NCBI GenBank assembly: GCA_964035545.1
Contig: OZ037765.1
Span: 12,332,698-12,396,697 of the forward strand
Direction: 5' to 3'
Length of the DNA: 64,000 nt
From: Bugula neritina
Taxonomy: Eukaryota; Bryozoa; Gymnolaemata; Cheilostomatida; Bugulidae
Below, in pieces: positions 37,380-51,600 of the stretch; position 1 is the first letter of the stretch, and each line of letters opens with the position of its first letter. The position numbers and the translations under genes were made by a program. The notes under the pieces were generated by a model. It was not told the DNA's origin, ran no database searches, and saw only the letters and a list, made by a program, of their open reading frames with translations.

Positions 37380-39574
37380 GCTACTACTACTACTAGCTAC
37401 TACTACTATCACAAGTACTACTAGCTACTACCAGTACTACTAACAGCTACCATCACTACTAGCTACTACTGCTCTTACTGGTCAATTTTTATCGTATTAG
37501 GTTTTGTCTACAGCTGCTGACCTCATAATTATTGTTGTAACTTTGATCCATTCAAGTGATTCTATGGTTGTGTGTAAACAAAAGTGATGATTCATTTACA
37601 TGGCAAGCCAAAAGTTTGCTTTTCAGTTTCATTGATTGTTCATTTACTTCAGATTATTGAATTAGCTCAGCTTTGCTTCGGGCTCCCAGCAGTTGAATGG
37701 GTAGTAAGTTAGTATATTGTAATACTGAGTTAGCCTGCTAGTTCGTATTTGCTAGTAGGAAAGCTAAACCCGATGCCTAACACTGCTTTGAGCTAAGTAA
37801 ATTAGCATCGAGTGCAAGTATAACACTTGCTCTAAACTTGTATAGGATATTAGCTCTTAGATGTAAAGATTAGGAACGTAGTTATGAAGCTTCTATTCAC
37901 CTGCATCGATTTTCTAAGAGGTGTATTTATCACTGGAGTCCCATTAGTAATGAGAATGGTAACTCAGCATTGCGATTCAGACTGGAGGTTTGGGTGTCAT
38001 TATTTGGTTAGTTCGAATTCCTTGAAATAGTGTCTTACTCTATTTAGTTAGATCTTCCTTTATATTATTGGGCTAGGCATAATAAATACAAGCTGCAGGG
38101 TATACAAATATAAAACTAGTTGTACTACTAGTCTGGGACATAGTGGCCTCATGACTGGATGCTGATGGCCTCTAGCTCTTATCCTATCTTGATATTCGAT
38201 GTATGGTAAAACACACAGTGTAGCCCTAGTATATCTGAAAAGGCTAGATTGTGATAATGCAAACAACTCCACCTCACACTTTCTCCCCTCCACATTAACA
38301 ATGAAGTATCTGATTGTTTCAAAGCCAAAAAGCCCAGGATGGTAGCCCATGACTAATATCAGGATGCTGTGTGTACAACACTGCTGTCAGTATTCTCAAG
38401 TATTGCAAGTCAGTGTAAAGTTGGTATTTTACAATAAAATATAATGACTTCGAAGTCTATCAGAAATTGGAATTTGCCAGAATTCATGTTGAAGTCTGGT
38501 GAATATGAATGTTATCTAATAAAGGATAAACTAAGATGTTGCATATATCAGTTACTTGGAACTATCAGCTGTAGTAGTGACATGCTTGATGGCTGCCAAG
38601 TGTTGAAGCAAATTGTTCTATATTTTGGTGTGACTTGCAATTGAAAAGTGATTTGTTTGATCAGCTGTGTGTAAAGATTTAGAGAGCAGTTGTTCCTGGT
38701 GCAGCTACGTAAGGAGGCCCTATAGTGCTGCCTGATTCCAGATGCCTTGATCTTGTGCTGTAGTGTGATATTTGATATAAGTTAAAGGTTTCTGGTTTCT
38801 TCGATCTCTGCTTAACATCACTTGCCAAGTTGAAGTGTGGGTGCAGGTGTTCTCAGATGCCCGTTAGCTCTTGGGGCACTTGGGCTAAATGATAGCCAAG
38901 ATTTCTCCGCGATAATACAAGATCCTATAGCAGTGATTCTAACGCTATTATATAGGCTTTCAGATCGAGTGGGTTAAAAATAGCAAAGAATATAATATTG
39001 ATGGGTTAGATGCTTTGGTACGAAAGCTGAGCACAAAACATCAAAAAGATTAAGTTTTATTGCTCACTACGCTGAGAGATGGAAGTGCAGTCACATACGA
39101 TACTAATAAGCTGCAGGAAGTAACTGTAGTGGTCTGAGGTCAGGTAGACCCAAACTCACATTGATGTCAATAAATCAACATGCCTGGCTCTATAAAAGTG
39201 ACTTCTCATTTATTATTTATTATTTTGGTAAACATACTTATAGTATGCAGATTGAAGTAGAAGAAGGAAACTATAAATTCAAGTCCAACTGGCGACTGAG
39301 CTTTTAGGTTTAAGGAAAATAGACACAGAAATATTGGTGATCATTCATGACAGCATTGGAACTCACCACTTGATTATAGGCATCCCCTCCTTGGCAGCAG
39401 ATCCTTGTTTGTGTGTCCTAATTGGAAGAATGTTGTGGTAAATAAAAATAAATGGTGGCTTACAAGGTAGAAAATGAATAGGATTAATGTTTTGGAGAAA
39501 GTTTTATCGAATTCATGCTGTCTAGTTTAAAGGTGGAAATTAATCTAGAATATGTTTTTATCCGCGTGATCAGC

Positions 39575-39614
<40 letters not shown>

Positions 39615-42600
39615 TTTTATTTAATTCTTTTAAACGTAACTAGTTTCAGTTGAATAAAAAAAGCTGTTACTTTTGTCTTTAATACTATGTGCCCAATTAA
39701 CCCATCAATAGATCACAAGTTTAGATATACCAGCTTATAGACTCATGGAGGCTGAAAAGTTGACCCTTTGAATCTTTTGCAAGATAACTTATTCCAGGGA
39801 TGTCAGTGCAGTAAGTTGATTGTTGACACATGCTTTGTCTTGAGAAGTTATTTATTTAAATCGTGTCTCCTATCATTATATTTTGTGGTTGGGCAGATTT
39901 TACATAGTAAATGGAAGTTTTTGATCTCAATTCCCTACACTACATTATATTTTTGACGTTCTGGAAATCTGGTCTTACAGAATTCAGTGATAACCATGTT
40001 TGAAGTTGGATTTGTGGTCGTCTAACCTCCATCAGTTCTACAAAGACTGGCTTCTTAACTTATTTCGCTTGTACTTTCTACTTGGTTTTAAACAGTTCTT
40101 CAAGCTATAATTATTGTAGCACAGTCTAGGCTCATTGACCTGTTGATGGATATTCAGCAGGTGCCTTTGACTAGTTATAATCAAGTAATGAGAATGAATT
40201 TATGCTAACTTAGACTATTGAGTAACAATACTGTTGAATACTAAATATATTAAAATGCTTGTGATTATCGGGTTGAATATGTAGAGGTTCTTAGCTTATG
40301 CGAGTTTCAATAGCTTCAGAATAACTACAGTTTAATATATAGTTTCTGGCTTGCAAATTATGGAAAGTTAAAGCTGTCACCTGCCTAAAGCAACATTTGG
40401 AATTTTGCCAACAGGTTGCTGCTAGTTGCCAGTTGTATGTAGCAACTTGAAGGTGAACAAACCTCGAAGCACTTTTAATACTACTTCAGCCTGATGGTAG
40501 CACCTCTATGTAGGTAAATACTTGGCCGTGCAGCTTATTGTTAGCCACTGCTGCTATATTCATCCCAGCCAACTTGTTAGTTTAGAACTTTAAATCATAC
40601 TATTTGATAATTGACAAATTGGGTTATTTGTTTTCTGTTGGTTTAGTAAAAGTCTGAATGTTGTTTGTAGTCTCATCTTGACTTAAAAAATGCTACAACT
40701 AATGTTTCGTTGTTGTGTTATCTTCGGGTTTATTGGTTTGAAACATCCTATTATTGCTAGATATGCCTCTGTGCTCTAACGCAATGCTCTGCTATTGAAG
40801 GTAAACTAGGCTTGCAATATCTTTGTTTGGGTGACTTTTATAGCAGCCAAATTTGCTGAAAAGTGAGGAGGTAGTGACGTCAAAGCTCTATATCTCAGTC
40901 ACAGTGTATTAGTAACGTGAGCACAGTCATGTGAGAGGTGGCTATTGGCTTGTGAAGTTTCTAGAAATTCTAAGAATATGAATCCTTATTGCTAATGGAA
41001 CGTTTACCAAGTGCACTCAAGTCATAAAAATATGATCAGCACAGAGAGCTGAGTGACTAGCACTCTGGCTGCATCTATATGTACCATCATATTGCTGTAG
41101 AATGCAGTGACATAGCTATGGATTCTGTATATAGCAGTATGATTAATGTGTATACAGTGCACTTCGTTATTGCATGTCTCTATTGGCATGAGAGTCAATT
41201 GACTGTCCACCACTGACACAACTAGTAATAGTAGTCTAAGCATCGGTAGTGCCATGGCGTTATTCTCGTGTGCTTCTCATGTCTGTATTCTCCTGTACTC
41301 GCGGCTGTATTTGCCACCTCTATTCTTCTAGTTGTGATAACACTGAGCCCAATCTCAAGACCCAGGTGCACGAGAATACTTGGTTTACTTTGTATCGATG
41401 ACCATCAGCTATACTTACTCTAGGCTTATGTTTACACTCGAGGGCTGGAGCTGATCATGTTTTTGTTCTATCACATAATGCAACATTTTATTGCATATAA
41501 TGTAACTAGTCAATTTGTATTTTGCCATTAAGTTTTAATGATTCTTTTGTTGGCAATTTTTTATGCTTGTCCTTGTGCAATCTTCCCTGGGGATATTGCC
41601 TATTTGCCTTTAGAAATGCTAGGACCATTGTCGTATTTGGATCATTTTTTATCGAATTGATGAACTGCTGCCCAAACTGCTTCAATCTGTTATTTTGATT
41701 TGATCCACTCAGCTAGGTAGAGGCATTGTCTTTAGATAATGGAGATGTTTTTGAGTTACCTAGTATTTAGTAACATCTTGCATACTTCTTTTGTAAGACA
41801 AAGGTGAACTTTGATCACTGAAGGAATGTTTTTTGGAGTTTGCTACTTGGGTTAATTTAAAACCTGACTACACAATAGAATGAAAGGATTAGGTGGTGTG
41901 CACTTTAATATGGCAGGAGGCCTAGCAAAACACTTTAGTGCAAACCAAACTAGTACCACCCAAAGCCACTAAATAACTCATCAAATTAATTTCTGTACCA
42001 ATTATCACTACAAATTTAAACACATTCCTTAAAAACTAAAACATCAACAAATTTCTGTCTGCCTGTCTCAGGCATGGAAACAGGGTCAGTATGGTATTCA
42101 CTTCCATCAATTATGGTGCCAGATAATGTGCTGGTGATTTTATAGCTCAAAGTGATTTATATTTGGTATTCTAGGCATGTAGTAGTTGTCTGGCTTACCA
42201 GCTAGTGGTCTGTTTGGTTGCTGTATGAAATATGCTAGTTTAAATGGTCAGAGTATTGGGTAGTTGTATTTCGATGTTGTCTAACTAAAATAAGGCAGTT
42301 TGAAAGTGTTAGAACTTCTGCTACAACTGGCATCTAATATGAGCTGGCTTTGCCAACAGCTGTTGATATGTTGGATTATAGTCTCTTGTAGTAATGTAAA
42401 GGTGTTTCCACACAGACTAGCAATTTTTGTCTTTTATCAGACAAGGTTTTATAATATTATAATGATAAGGGTTCGCAGTAAAATTGTGTTTTGCCTTTTA
42501 GCGGGTTTAGAGTTTCTGGACTTTTTTAAGTGTTGACTGCATAATGATCTCGAGCTTCCTTACTTGCCGTGCTGGCCTATCCCATCTAGAATCTGGACTT

Positions 42601-45600
42601 TAAGTCAATACTTATTATCTACTCCCATTCCATCAATCTTTTGTGGAGGAAAAACTGTATATTATTACCAAGTATGATTAGCATTATCTAGCATAATTTA
42701 GTCATTTTGATGTTCATGTTTGCATCTAATTACATGCAATTATTTACATTTATAGCTCATGGTCTTATGCAACTGTGTGTGATAGTGGAGAAAGACGAAA
42801 TTGGCTATGGTTTGACTGTTAGCGGTGACAAACCTGTGCATGTTCAATCAGTTAAAGAGAGTAAGTTTACAGTCTTGACATTTCCTATTTGACAGCAATA
42901 TCGATTTGAACACCAAATCAATTGAAATGAGAAAAACGACTTTTAATTTTAGTAAAGGAGTAATACATTTAGGAAAAATTCACTAACATTGTGATCTCAA
43001 TGACATTATTTAAATGAATTGAGGTAATTTTCACACTATAAATCTCTAATTCTAACCATGATAGGCACATTTATGGTATACAGTCATGAACTGTAACTTC
43101 TGAAGTGAAAAGGTTTGCTAATTAGTGCTACCACTAAGTTTGCTAATGAACCATAAAATTAAGAACTCATTTCTTTAACTCTAATGTTTTTAGCTAGAAA
43201 CGCTGCGAAACCCCTAGGTTGTATCATGAGGGGGAGGGGGTCAAAATATGAACAGAAGACAACTCTAATTACTCTTATTCAGTGCATGAAAAGACAACTA
43301 CCAAATTGATACATGTATTAAGCTGTCTTAGTTACAGATGTTTGTATCAGTGCTAGATGCTTGAAACAGAGTTGTAAATAAATGTTGGTTAGAAAATATA
43401 TATTGCAACAGGTGTAGTACTGAGACTGAAGGTTTAAACCATCTGAAGAGATGAGATGAAGCTTCCATTGACTAATAATTCTGTCCTTTGGGTCAAGTTC
43501 AGTATTTCGGGTCAGGTGTCAGAAGTGGTGCTGGCATGCTGCACGCTTAAGGCAGTTTTTCTAGAGAAATCTGGTTCTTGTAGACCTGACGGCTGTTTAT
43601 TTTGTTAATATGCTGTCATACATGTTTCTATTATAGATGGAGCGTCAGCAAGAGCTGGTGTAAGGACTGGAGACAGAATCTATAAGGTGAGTATTGCTGC
43701 ATTTTGTGAGTTCAATTCTGAGTCATGGACCATGTTTGTTTTATTAGAATTCTTTTACTCGGCAAAAATAGGTGTATTGTTACAACTTTACAACTTTACA
43801 AAGGCTAATTAAGTTATTTTGTTAAAAGGGATTTTTAAGCATTTTAACCTATTGGATCAATGAGGTTTTTAGCATTTGAAATAGTTGTAAAGTGTAAAGG
43901 TAATTAATTAGACTGAGAACTGGCAACATTTTTAGCACTGGGGTCGTATAAAAAATGTAAATTTGGATGAAAAACCAACTCTGTATAGCAGTTAATGACT
44001 ATTACTAGAGTCTATTTTGGCAAAACTTTCAACGCTGAAGAAAGGAGGCATGAAAATTTGCTAAAGTCTGCAAGTTATTCTCCAAATTCACCCAATTAGT
44101 AAGCTAGCCACAATGAAGGATTAGCAATTTGCATTCAACTAACTACTTTAAAATTTCTATTTTTTATAAAAAAATTGCAGATAAAATAATAGTCATACAA
44201 GCGGGTGCTTTTGAGTTTACCAAAGTTGATTTTAGCAATATGCAACTTATTTATTCATTTTATTGGGCTTGGTATTTGATTATTATATAAAATGTGTTAA
44301 TTTCAATAACTAGTTTAATCAAATCAAAAGCTTGTCAAGTTGAAAGTGCATTGTATGTATATTGGGAGTTGATTTGTGGACAAAGTTGCGTTCACTGGTG
44401 GTAAAGAAATTCAATAAGCTTTAAAGGATCTCTGACACACTTAATTTGGGCAGTTTTACGATATTCATACAAATCTTACATATCATCTTCAAGCTGTTTG
44501 AGAGTTGTATGCTCAAACAAGTTTGTTGTATAACAAATTTTGTGAAAACATACTGATGAAGTTTCCAGTTGGCTCTGAAGTCTGTGGTATGATAGTAATA
44601 CTAATAGTTATTGTTGCTGAATGTCATTGCCTGCCAAAACACAGCTGGCTGGCTCGAAAGTTGAAACTTTGAACTGGGTATTTTCAAACTTGCAATATTA
44701 TAATCTGATGAATTTTGTTCTTCTAAACCACTTTATACTATAATTTCTGAAATTTTTCGTTTTAGGTTAATGGATCGTTGGTAGCCAACTTTGACCACAC
44801 AGAAGTGGTTAATCTTATAAAAGGTGAGTGGGAGTGGACATTTCATTTGGTAAAAACAAAAATAGTGAGCTTTGCACGTATACTGCTACTGTAAGTAACG
44901 TGCCACAAGGAAACTCTTAGATGAAATTTAGACATATTTTCTAATGATTTAACATGTTCCAATGGTGAAGAAGCAGGGCAATTATCAATTTTCACTAAGA
45001 AGCATACACTTTTTAAAGGGTCAATCATTGGACGAGCTTTCTAAATGTATTAGACTCATTTTTTTAAAAAAAAAACTAGCAAAGTTATAGTTGCCATCCC
45101 TGCGAGAACCCTCTAATGGGCAGTTTTTTTTGTTAAATCAGGCTAGGACTTATTCAGATGGGCCACAGGAGCAATTATGAGTGGATGATTTTCCTAACAT
45201 CACCAACGGCCTTTACTGGGGTTCGAACCCATGATTACCAGTTTACTAAGCCAAACACTCTAACTTCTAGACCACTGCTGCTCCTATACTCACAATTTCA
45301 GTGCTTTTGCTATTATGAATATAAATTGCATGGCATAGATGCTTATAATAAGATATAGATAAATATAGCAACTTTGAAGTTTTTGGCCTAATTTCGAAAG
45401 TTTATATTTTTATCTAAAATAATAGGATTTTGTATATTAAACTTTTGGAATTTTTCATTCTCTCCAACTAGTAAATCACTCCATAATATTAAGCAAGATT
45501 GTAAGAATCAATAAGGGATTCTTTAACTTGTAAAATATAAAAATCAATTTAAGCGTAGAAAATTATCTGCATACCATATTTTTCTTGAGTGCTAATAAAC

Positions 45601-48600
45601 AGTGTTTGGTAAATTATGGGATACTGTTTAACGTTTAAATAGCATCATCCTGTTATAGTTGGTACTGTTTGGAGTTTTCTCCTTATAGTTTATTTGAAGT
45701 GTTGAGGAGACAATTTCTTTGTTTCTCAGTTCTCCCTACAACAGTTATCACCTGTCTGTAGCTTAGTGAGTAGATGCTAGTGCTGATCTACTTTATTCCA
45801 AAGGTCCTCTCAACATTAGTGTCAATGCTTTTTCCACTGGGTCCTGGCAGATTAGAATAGATAATAATAATCAGAAGTTTAGCGTTTGATACAAGGTTGA
45901 TTACCTTTATGTTGACAAAGTAATCATTATGATGAGTGGCTGACTAAGGCGATATAGCTTTCTATTGGGACATACCTTAGCCAACGTCAACAACCTCCAT
46001 AATATTGTAATTGCTACTATCTGTTCACACAAATAGTGTGGTGCTAATCATCCAGTAGCTCATACTGGCGAAGTAAACCCCTGTATTCAGTTCATATACA
46101 TCGGCAGCCACATCTTTTGAACTTGGAGCTTTTTAAAGCTATTGTGAAGGAAGTATACCTACTATTCTGGGTTGTATAGCAGCACTATTTACTTTGAAAG
46201 ATTAGTTGTAACAAGGACTTTGGATATAAATATTTATTATTGTAAATAATACTACTGCCATAAGTGACTTGACATTGTCAGTTGCCCTTGAACACCTACA
46301 GGCTGCAGTAAATTACCGTGTTTGCTCATGTGACAATTTATCTGATAAGAGGAAACATTTGAGATGGTGGTAGACTATACTTTGTGTCAAAGCAAAGCTT
46401 GGCTATCCTGACCCTCGACTCAACTTCAGTCTAACATTACAGTCAGTAAATCACCAATGGTTCAGTGTTTATCGGTCATTCAACTGGGCATAAACCTGGT
46501 AATTGCTGTTGAAATCAACTGGACTAAACAAGAGTGCATGTCATATTCGCTGCATTAATTTGGAAGTACATACTGTGGTGCTTTTGCTACGAGTCTACAT
46601 GAGTCAACAGCACTTGATATGGATTACATATTCACCAGTGGAAAGTCGAGTGTTAGGAAGAGATATGCTCGTAGGGGAAGTTTGCCCGCTGAAAGCGTGT
46701 CAACTGTTGATCTCACCGACATAGGTGGTCACAACAATAACTTAGGCAGTGTAGGCAGCGAGGAGTGCATACTGTCACCAACTCCAGACTCACCACCCAA
46801 AGTCTACCAACGTCTTTCTAGACTTTTCTGTATGTATTGATTATAGTTGCTAGCATTGTATTTCAAAAGGCGCCATATATATTATATTATATCTAGTTGA
46901 ACTCGTGATGAATGTTGTTGAAGGGAAAAGCAGCTACGTCGCCATTTATTAGTGTTTTTATAATATTTTTTATGCTTATTGGCATAGCAGGATGTTCAGA
47001 AAGATAGGACTGTACTACAAGCCTAAGACAACTGTATTGAAAAAAACTCACTTGGGTTTATAGTAAAACCTCCCTGAAAGAACCCCTTTGGGAAAGGGTT
47101 GTTAAGTGGGCCAAGGAATTGTTCAGTATTGAGGGTCAGACTTTGAAAATCCTTTTTATAATTTGTGAAAATGTAGGTGTCAAATGATTTTTTCGTTTCA
47201 TAATTTTAAAAGTTGAAACATTATAAAGACTTCAATTTTTTCAACATTAGTAACTCTTATTACTAATGCGTGGAGACTTGGGCTGCGTGTCTCTGAAAAT
47301 ATATAGCCATGTTGTACAAGCATAGGTAGGAGGTAAAACAGTTTGAAATTTCTATTAAACTTCTTCCTACTTCAGGAGACATGAATACCAGTAAAAATAT
47401 CTACTTACACTTTAGGAATGCTAGTGTATCTAGGCACTGGGAATTTCAGGCAGTAGTTCTAGTGAATATTTCAAGTTGGTAGGAAAACCATAAGTAAATA
47501 AATCGCAATGGTAAGACTAGGTGGCAGCCTGATGATGCCTTCAGCTTTGCTGCTACACATCTTTATCTAATGAGCAAAAACCTTGTTTTCTTTGTATGTA
47601 ATAGCCTACCATTAACTTGTCATCTCCTGTATTTTCAATGAGCTGTTTTCCTACCAAACTGTACCTACATACCAGATATATACACTCTCTTTAGCCTGTT
47701 AGCAACTTACATGTTGCCCATTTCTTTTCTACGCAGATATAATAAGTACCAATCGCAATTGTTGGTATATTACACGTTTTCATGTATTTCAGCTGGATCT
47801 CATGTAGCACTCACATTGCTACGGAAGCCTGAAAGGGAGCACCATAGGCTTTCCAAGGCCCCAGCATCACCAGGTGGCATAAGTGCAAGCAGCTCAAAGT
47901 CAGCAGGGGGTTTCAGTTCTGCCAGTGCCAGATCTTCTGTTGGCTCAGACAGAATAACCCATCCTATACCAGCTGATGTGAGTAGTTATAACTACAGTTA
48001 CCTTGCACCTCTCTACAAGATATTCCTATGCATCGTCAGTTAGTTTATGTTATAGTTTAGTATAACAAGCAGAGTGTATTTTCATTTAATAACAAAAAGT
48101 AATATAGCTGCATGGATTTGATTACAGATTGAACTCTGAAAGATGAGTGTATACTTGTATATGAATTCCTAGCGTCTAGGCACTGTCACACTAGGTGTTT
48201 ATCAAGATGCTGAGCTATAAACCTAATTATTAAGTGTTAAATTTCCTACAACTTGCTCTCTAGCTTCTAGTCTGTTGTAATCTGTTTTAGGCGAGACAAC
48301 TCAAGGTGATTCAGGTTCTCCAACATTTTTTTTCTGAAACTTGTTAATTCAGTTGTTTAGCTGCTTTTAGCTTGAATAATACACACTGCATGTTTTTACA
48401 GTTATTTCTACACTAATTATTAAACTCTTTCTTGCCCAAACCCCCCAATATGTCTCTTATTTTAACCCTAAAGTATAATTTCGGTTTCTACTTCAGAGGG
48501 TAGTATTAATACCATATCCAGGTGTACTATTCTGGCATGGTAACCTTTACCAATTGGTCAAACCCAAATGGTTTGGGTTTCATCATCAGACCATTCCTTA

Positions 48601-51600
48601 AAGGTTTTTCCATCTGAATATTCCCCTCAAACTACATTACCCTGTAGCTAGTTGTCGAGTCCAGTCTCACTAATTGTTGGCAAGTTGGTGTTCTATTGGG
48701 GTATTTCTAAGGTGATAACTTCCCACACGTCACAGCATTGTTTAGATAAGATTCAACAACTAAATTGAAACTTGTGTAACATTCCACCCATGGTAGTCAC
48801 TGCTCTATGATGTTGGAATGTATCATATCAGTCAATATTAAATAAGAGGTTGTCTTCCCACTGTGACTTCAACTTCTTCAATAAACTTTTCTTCCTAAGC
48901 CTTTGAATTCAAATTCCTCCAATCAAATTGCTTCGATTCACTTTTGAAATAGTGAAACCTAGTGGGCTAAACCCACTGTTTTGAGCATTTTTTTAAAGCT
49001 ACAGTATTGTAGTCTATATTTTTTACAAAACATAATTATATATTGCTTATTTAGAAATGATTCCCATGTTTAGTTTAACCCAAAAAGCTCATCTTTGCTA
49101 ATTAAACGACTTCATACAATTCGGGAGTTACAGCTTTTAAAAGTGAGTTGTCTCCCTCGTAAAGTAGATAGTAAGAAAACTGAATCAGCTGGACCACAGA
49201 TTCCTTATTATAAATTGTGAACACCGATTACTGGGGGTGTGCACATCATGGGTCTACTAGGGTATAGTGTAGCCTTGATTCACATATGTATTCAATTTAA
49301 AACCTTGGCAATGACCTTAACTTTTCCAATTGGGTTAAGTTATTTTAAATCTTCATCAGTTAATACGTCTGGCTGTTCCTCTAGAATCTAGAGTCTCAAA
49401 AGTAAACTGTAGAGTATGAAATGGTAGACTGAGGTGTAGGTATAACAATACAGACCCCTTCTTTCGTGGTTCTATTCTACTTTCGTTCCCTTTATACCAG
49501 TCTCATCTCTCTTCCTTATTGAAACTGTTGACGCTTGAAACATTTGGCGGCAATTGGGCTGGAAGTTGTCTACAAATATTGAGTGATAAATAAAGCTGAG
49601 TGAGTGACCAGCTTATTTGATAAAATGAGTGTTTTAAAGCCACACAGGTGACAGGAACTCTTTGAGTGTGTGACTCTGGCTTACTGACATTGAAACTATC
49701 ACCAGGAATAACCCACTACTGCATTCAGCACCATCTCTTGGATTTACTTGTATTATTCTGCATTTTGACATGTTTGTAATTTTATTAATGTTTTCTCAGG
49801 CACAGCAAGAGCAACAGGCTGCCAAGGAGCGGATAGATACATTCCGTAAAATGCTTGATGAGGCTGTAGCTGTTGAAAATGTAAGAAGATTATACCTAAT
49901 ACAGTTCATGCTCTCCGTTTTTAAACAGTTTTTAATTTCATTAAGGTGCTTATAAATGTATTAGGTGTTTATAAGAACAGTGTGCTTGTATTTAAATACA
50001 GTTGAGGCAGATTTCTTCTGTTAGCAACAAGGTGTTCGGATGACATATCAAAGATTGATCTTATAAGGGGTTTTACACATGTTGCAATGTACTCAGGTTA
50101 CTGGTACACATACACATGATGTACATAGTAGGGCATATTTCTTTGACTCATTGCGTCCACTTGTTTTGGCTAGTTGTAAACTTACCACTGGCCACTGTAA
50201 CATGTTGAGAATTCTGCTTTGACTTCTCTGACTGAAAATTCCCAGTTTTGATACTCGTCTTCATTTGTTGGTAGGCATTCCAGGTGTCTTACCAAAACCA
50301 GGTTGAAAATGTCTCTAACCAGACTATAGAGAGTTATCTATGATTTAAAAGTCCTGTGCAGTTAGAAATTATGTGTATAATAAATCTGCTATCTCAGCTG
50401 ATACGGTGTACTACCTGTTTATCAGCCATAATCATACGCATTCTTCTTTAGGGTGTAACTACTCTCTAGCCCTAGTCCTATTATAGTTATGAATAACTAT
50501 AAGTGACATCCTACTATTTAATGAACCAACTGCACCCTTGGTCATTCAACAAAACTATTTGCCTGCTTCTGAATATGGTTGTTTCTTTCATACTGGTACC
50601 AAATGACTGTGCAATACCACTGCTGTTGCAGCTGCTGTTACCACTATGGCTCCTAAGGCTACTGCTGTTTGGTTAAATTTTTACTACTATCACTACTTTT
50701 ACTATTACTGCTAGTACTACTGAAACTACAACTAGTACAATAATTGCTACTAATATGATTACTGGTACTGAGTGAAGTTTAGTTGTCCCAATAATATTTG
50801 AGTGTTTCAGATCATCTAATGCATTACAAAACCTTCAAAAAACTCTTTTCAGAAACTTCAACAAGAATTCAACAGAAGTAAAAGCTCTAAAGTAGAGGCC
50901 AAATTACAGGATGCTAAAAAGACTACAGGAAGTATCCGTAAGCAGCTGGAGTCACTAACTTCCGGTTCTTTTGATGTAAGTATAAAGCAGGGGGTACATG
51001 TCTAAACCTGCAACCCCTCTAGTTGCTAGTCAAGATTTCCTCTCCATATATTACCTGCCACCAGTTAACCATGTCTTCATTCTCTTTCTTCAGACATTAA
51101 TACTATGATTTCGATATGTTTGTCTGCTAGATCTACCATGATTACCAGTTTACCATTGAACATTGACTATAACATCGGAGCATATTCAGAGTTTATGATA
51201 AAGTTTTCAGATTTGAAAGGTTCAATCTGCTAGCTGCATAACATATTATGTTTGGTAGAACAGCAATGCATTGTTGTTAATTATTAATACGTGTACCACA
51301 TTGGTTTGTAAGAAATTCAACTTTGAGATAATCAGGTGCTTTCATGAACTTGCATTGAGTAGGTTTAGCTGAAAAGAAAGAAATTAATTTTTACTCTAAA
51401 ATAGATTAGACCTTCAGTTCAATATACATTCAAAAGTTGAGAAGTTATGTAACATAACTGCTAGATTGCTAACTTTAATAAATCCATTCCGATTTCTCAG
51501 TGCCCAAACTATCCCTGCTGCCCAGCATCATTTTACAAACTAGCTTCCTAAACTAATTATCTCAATTGCTTTTCTATTTCACTTTTTCTGCTTGAAATTA

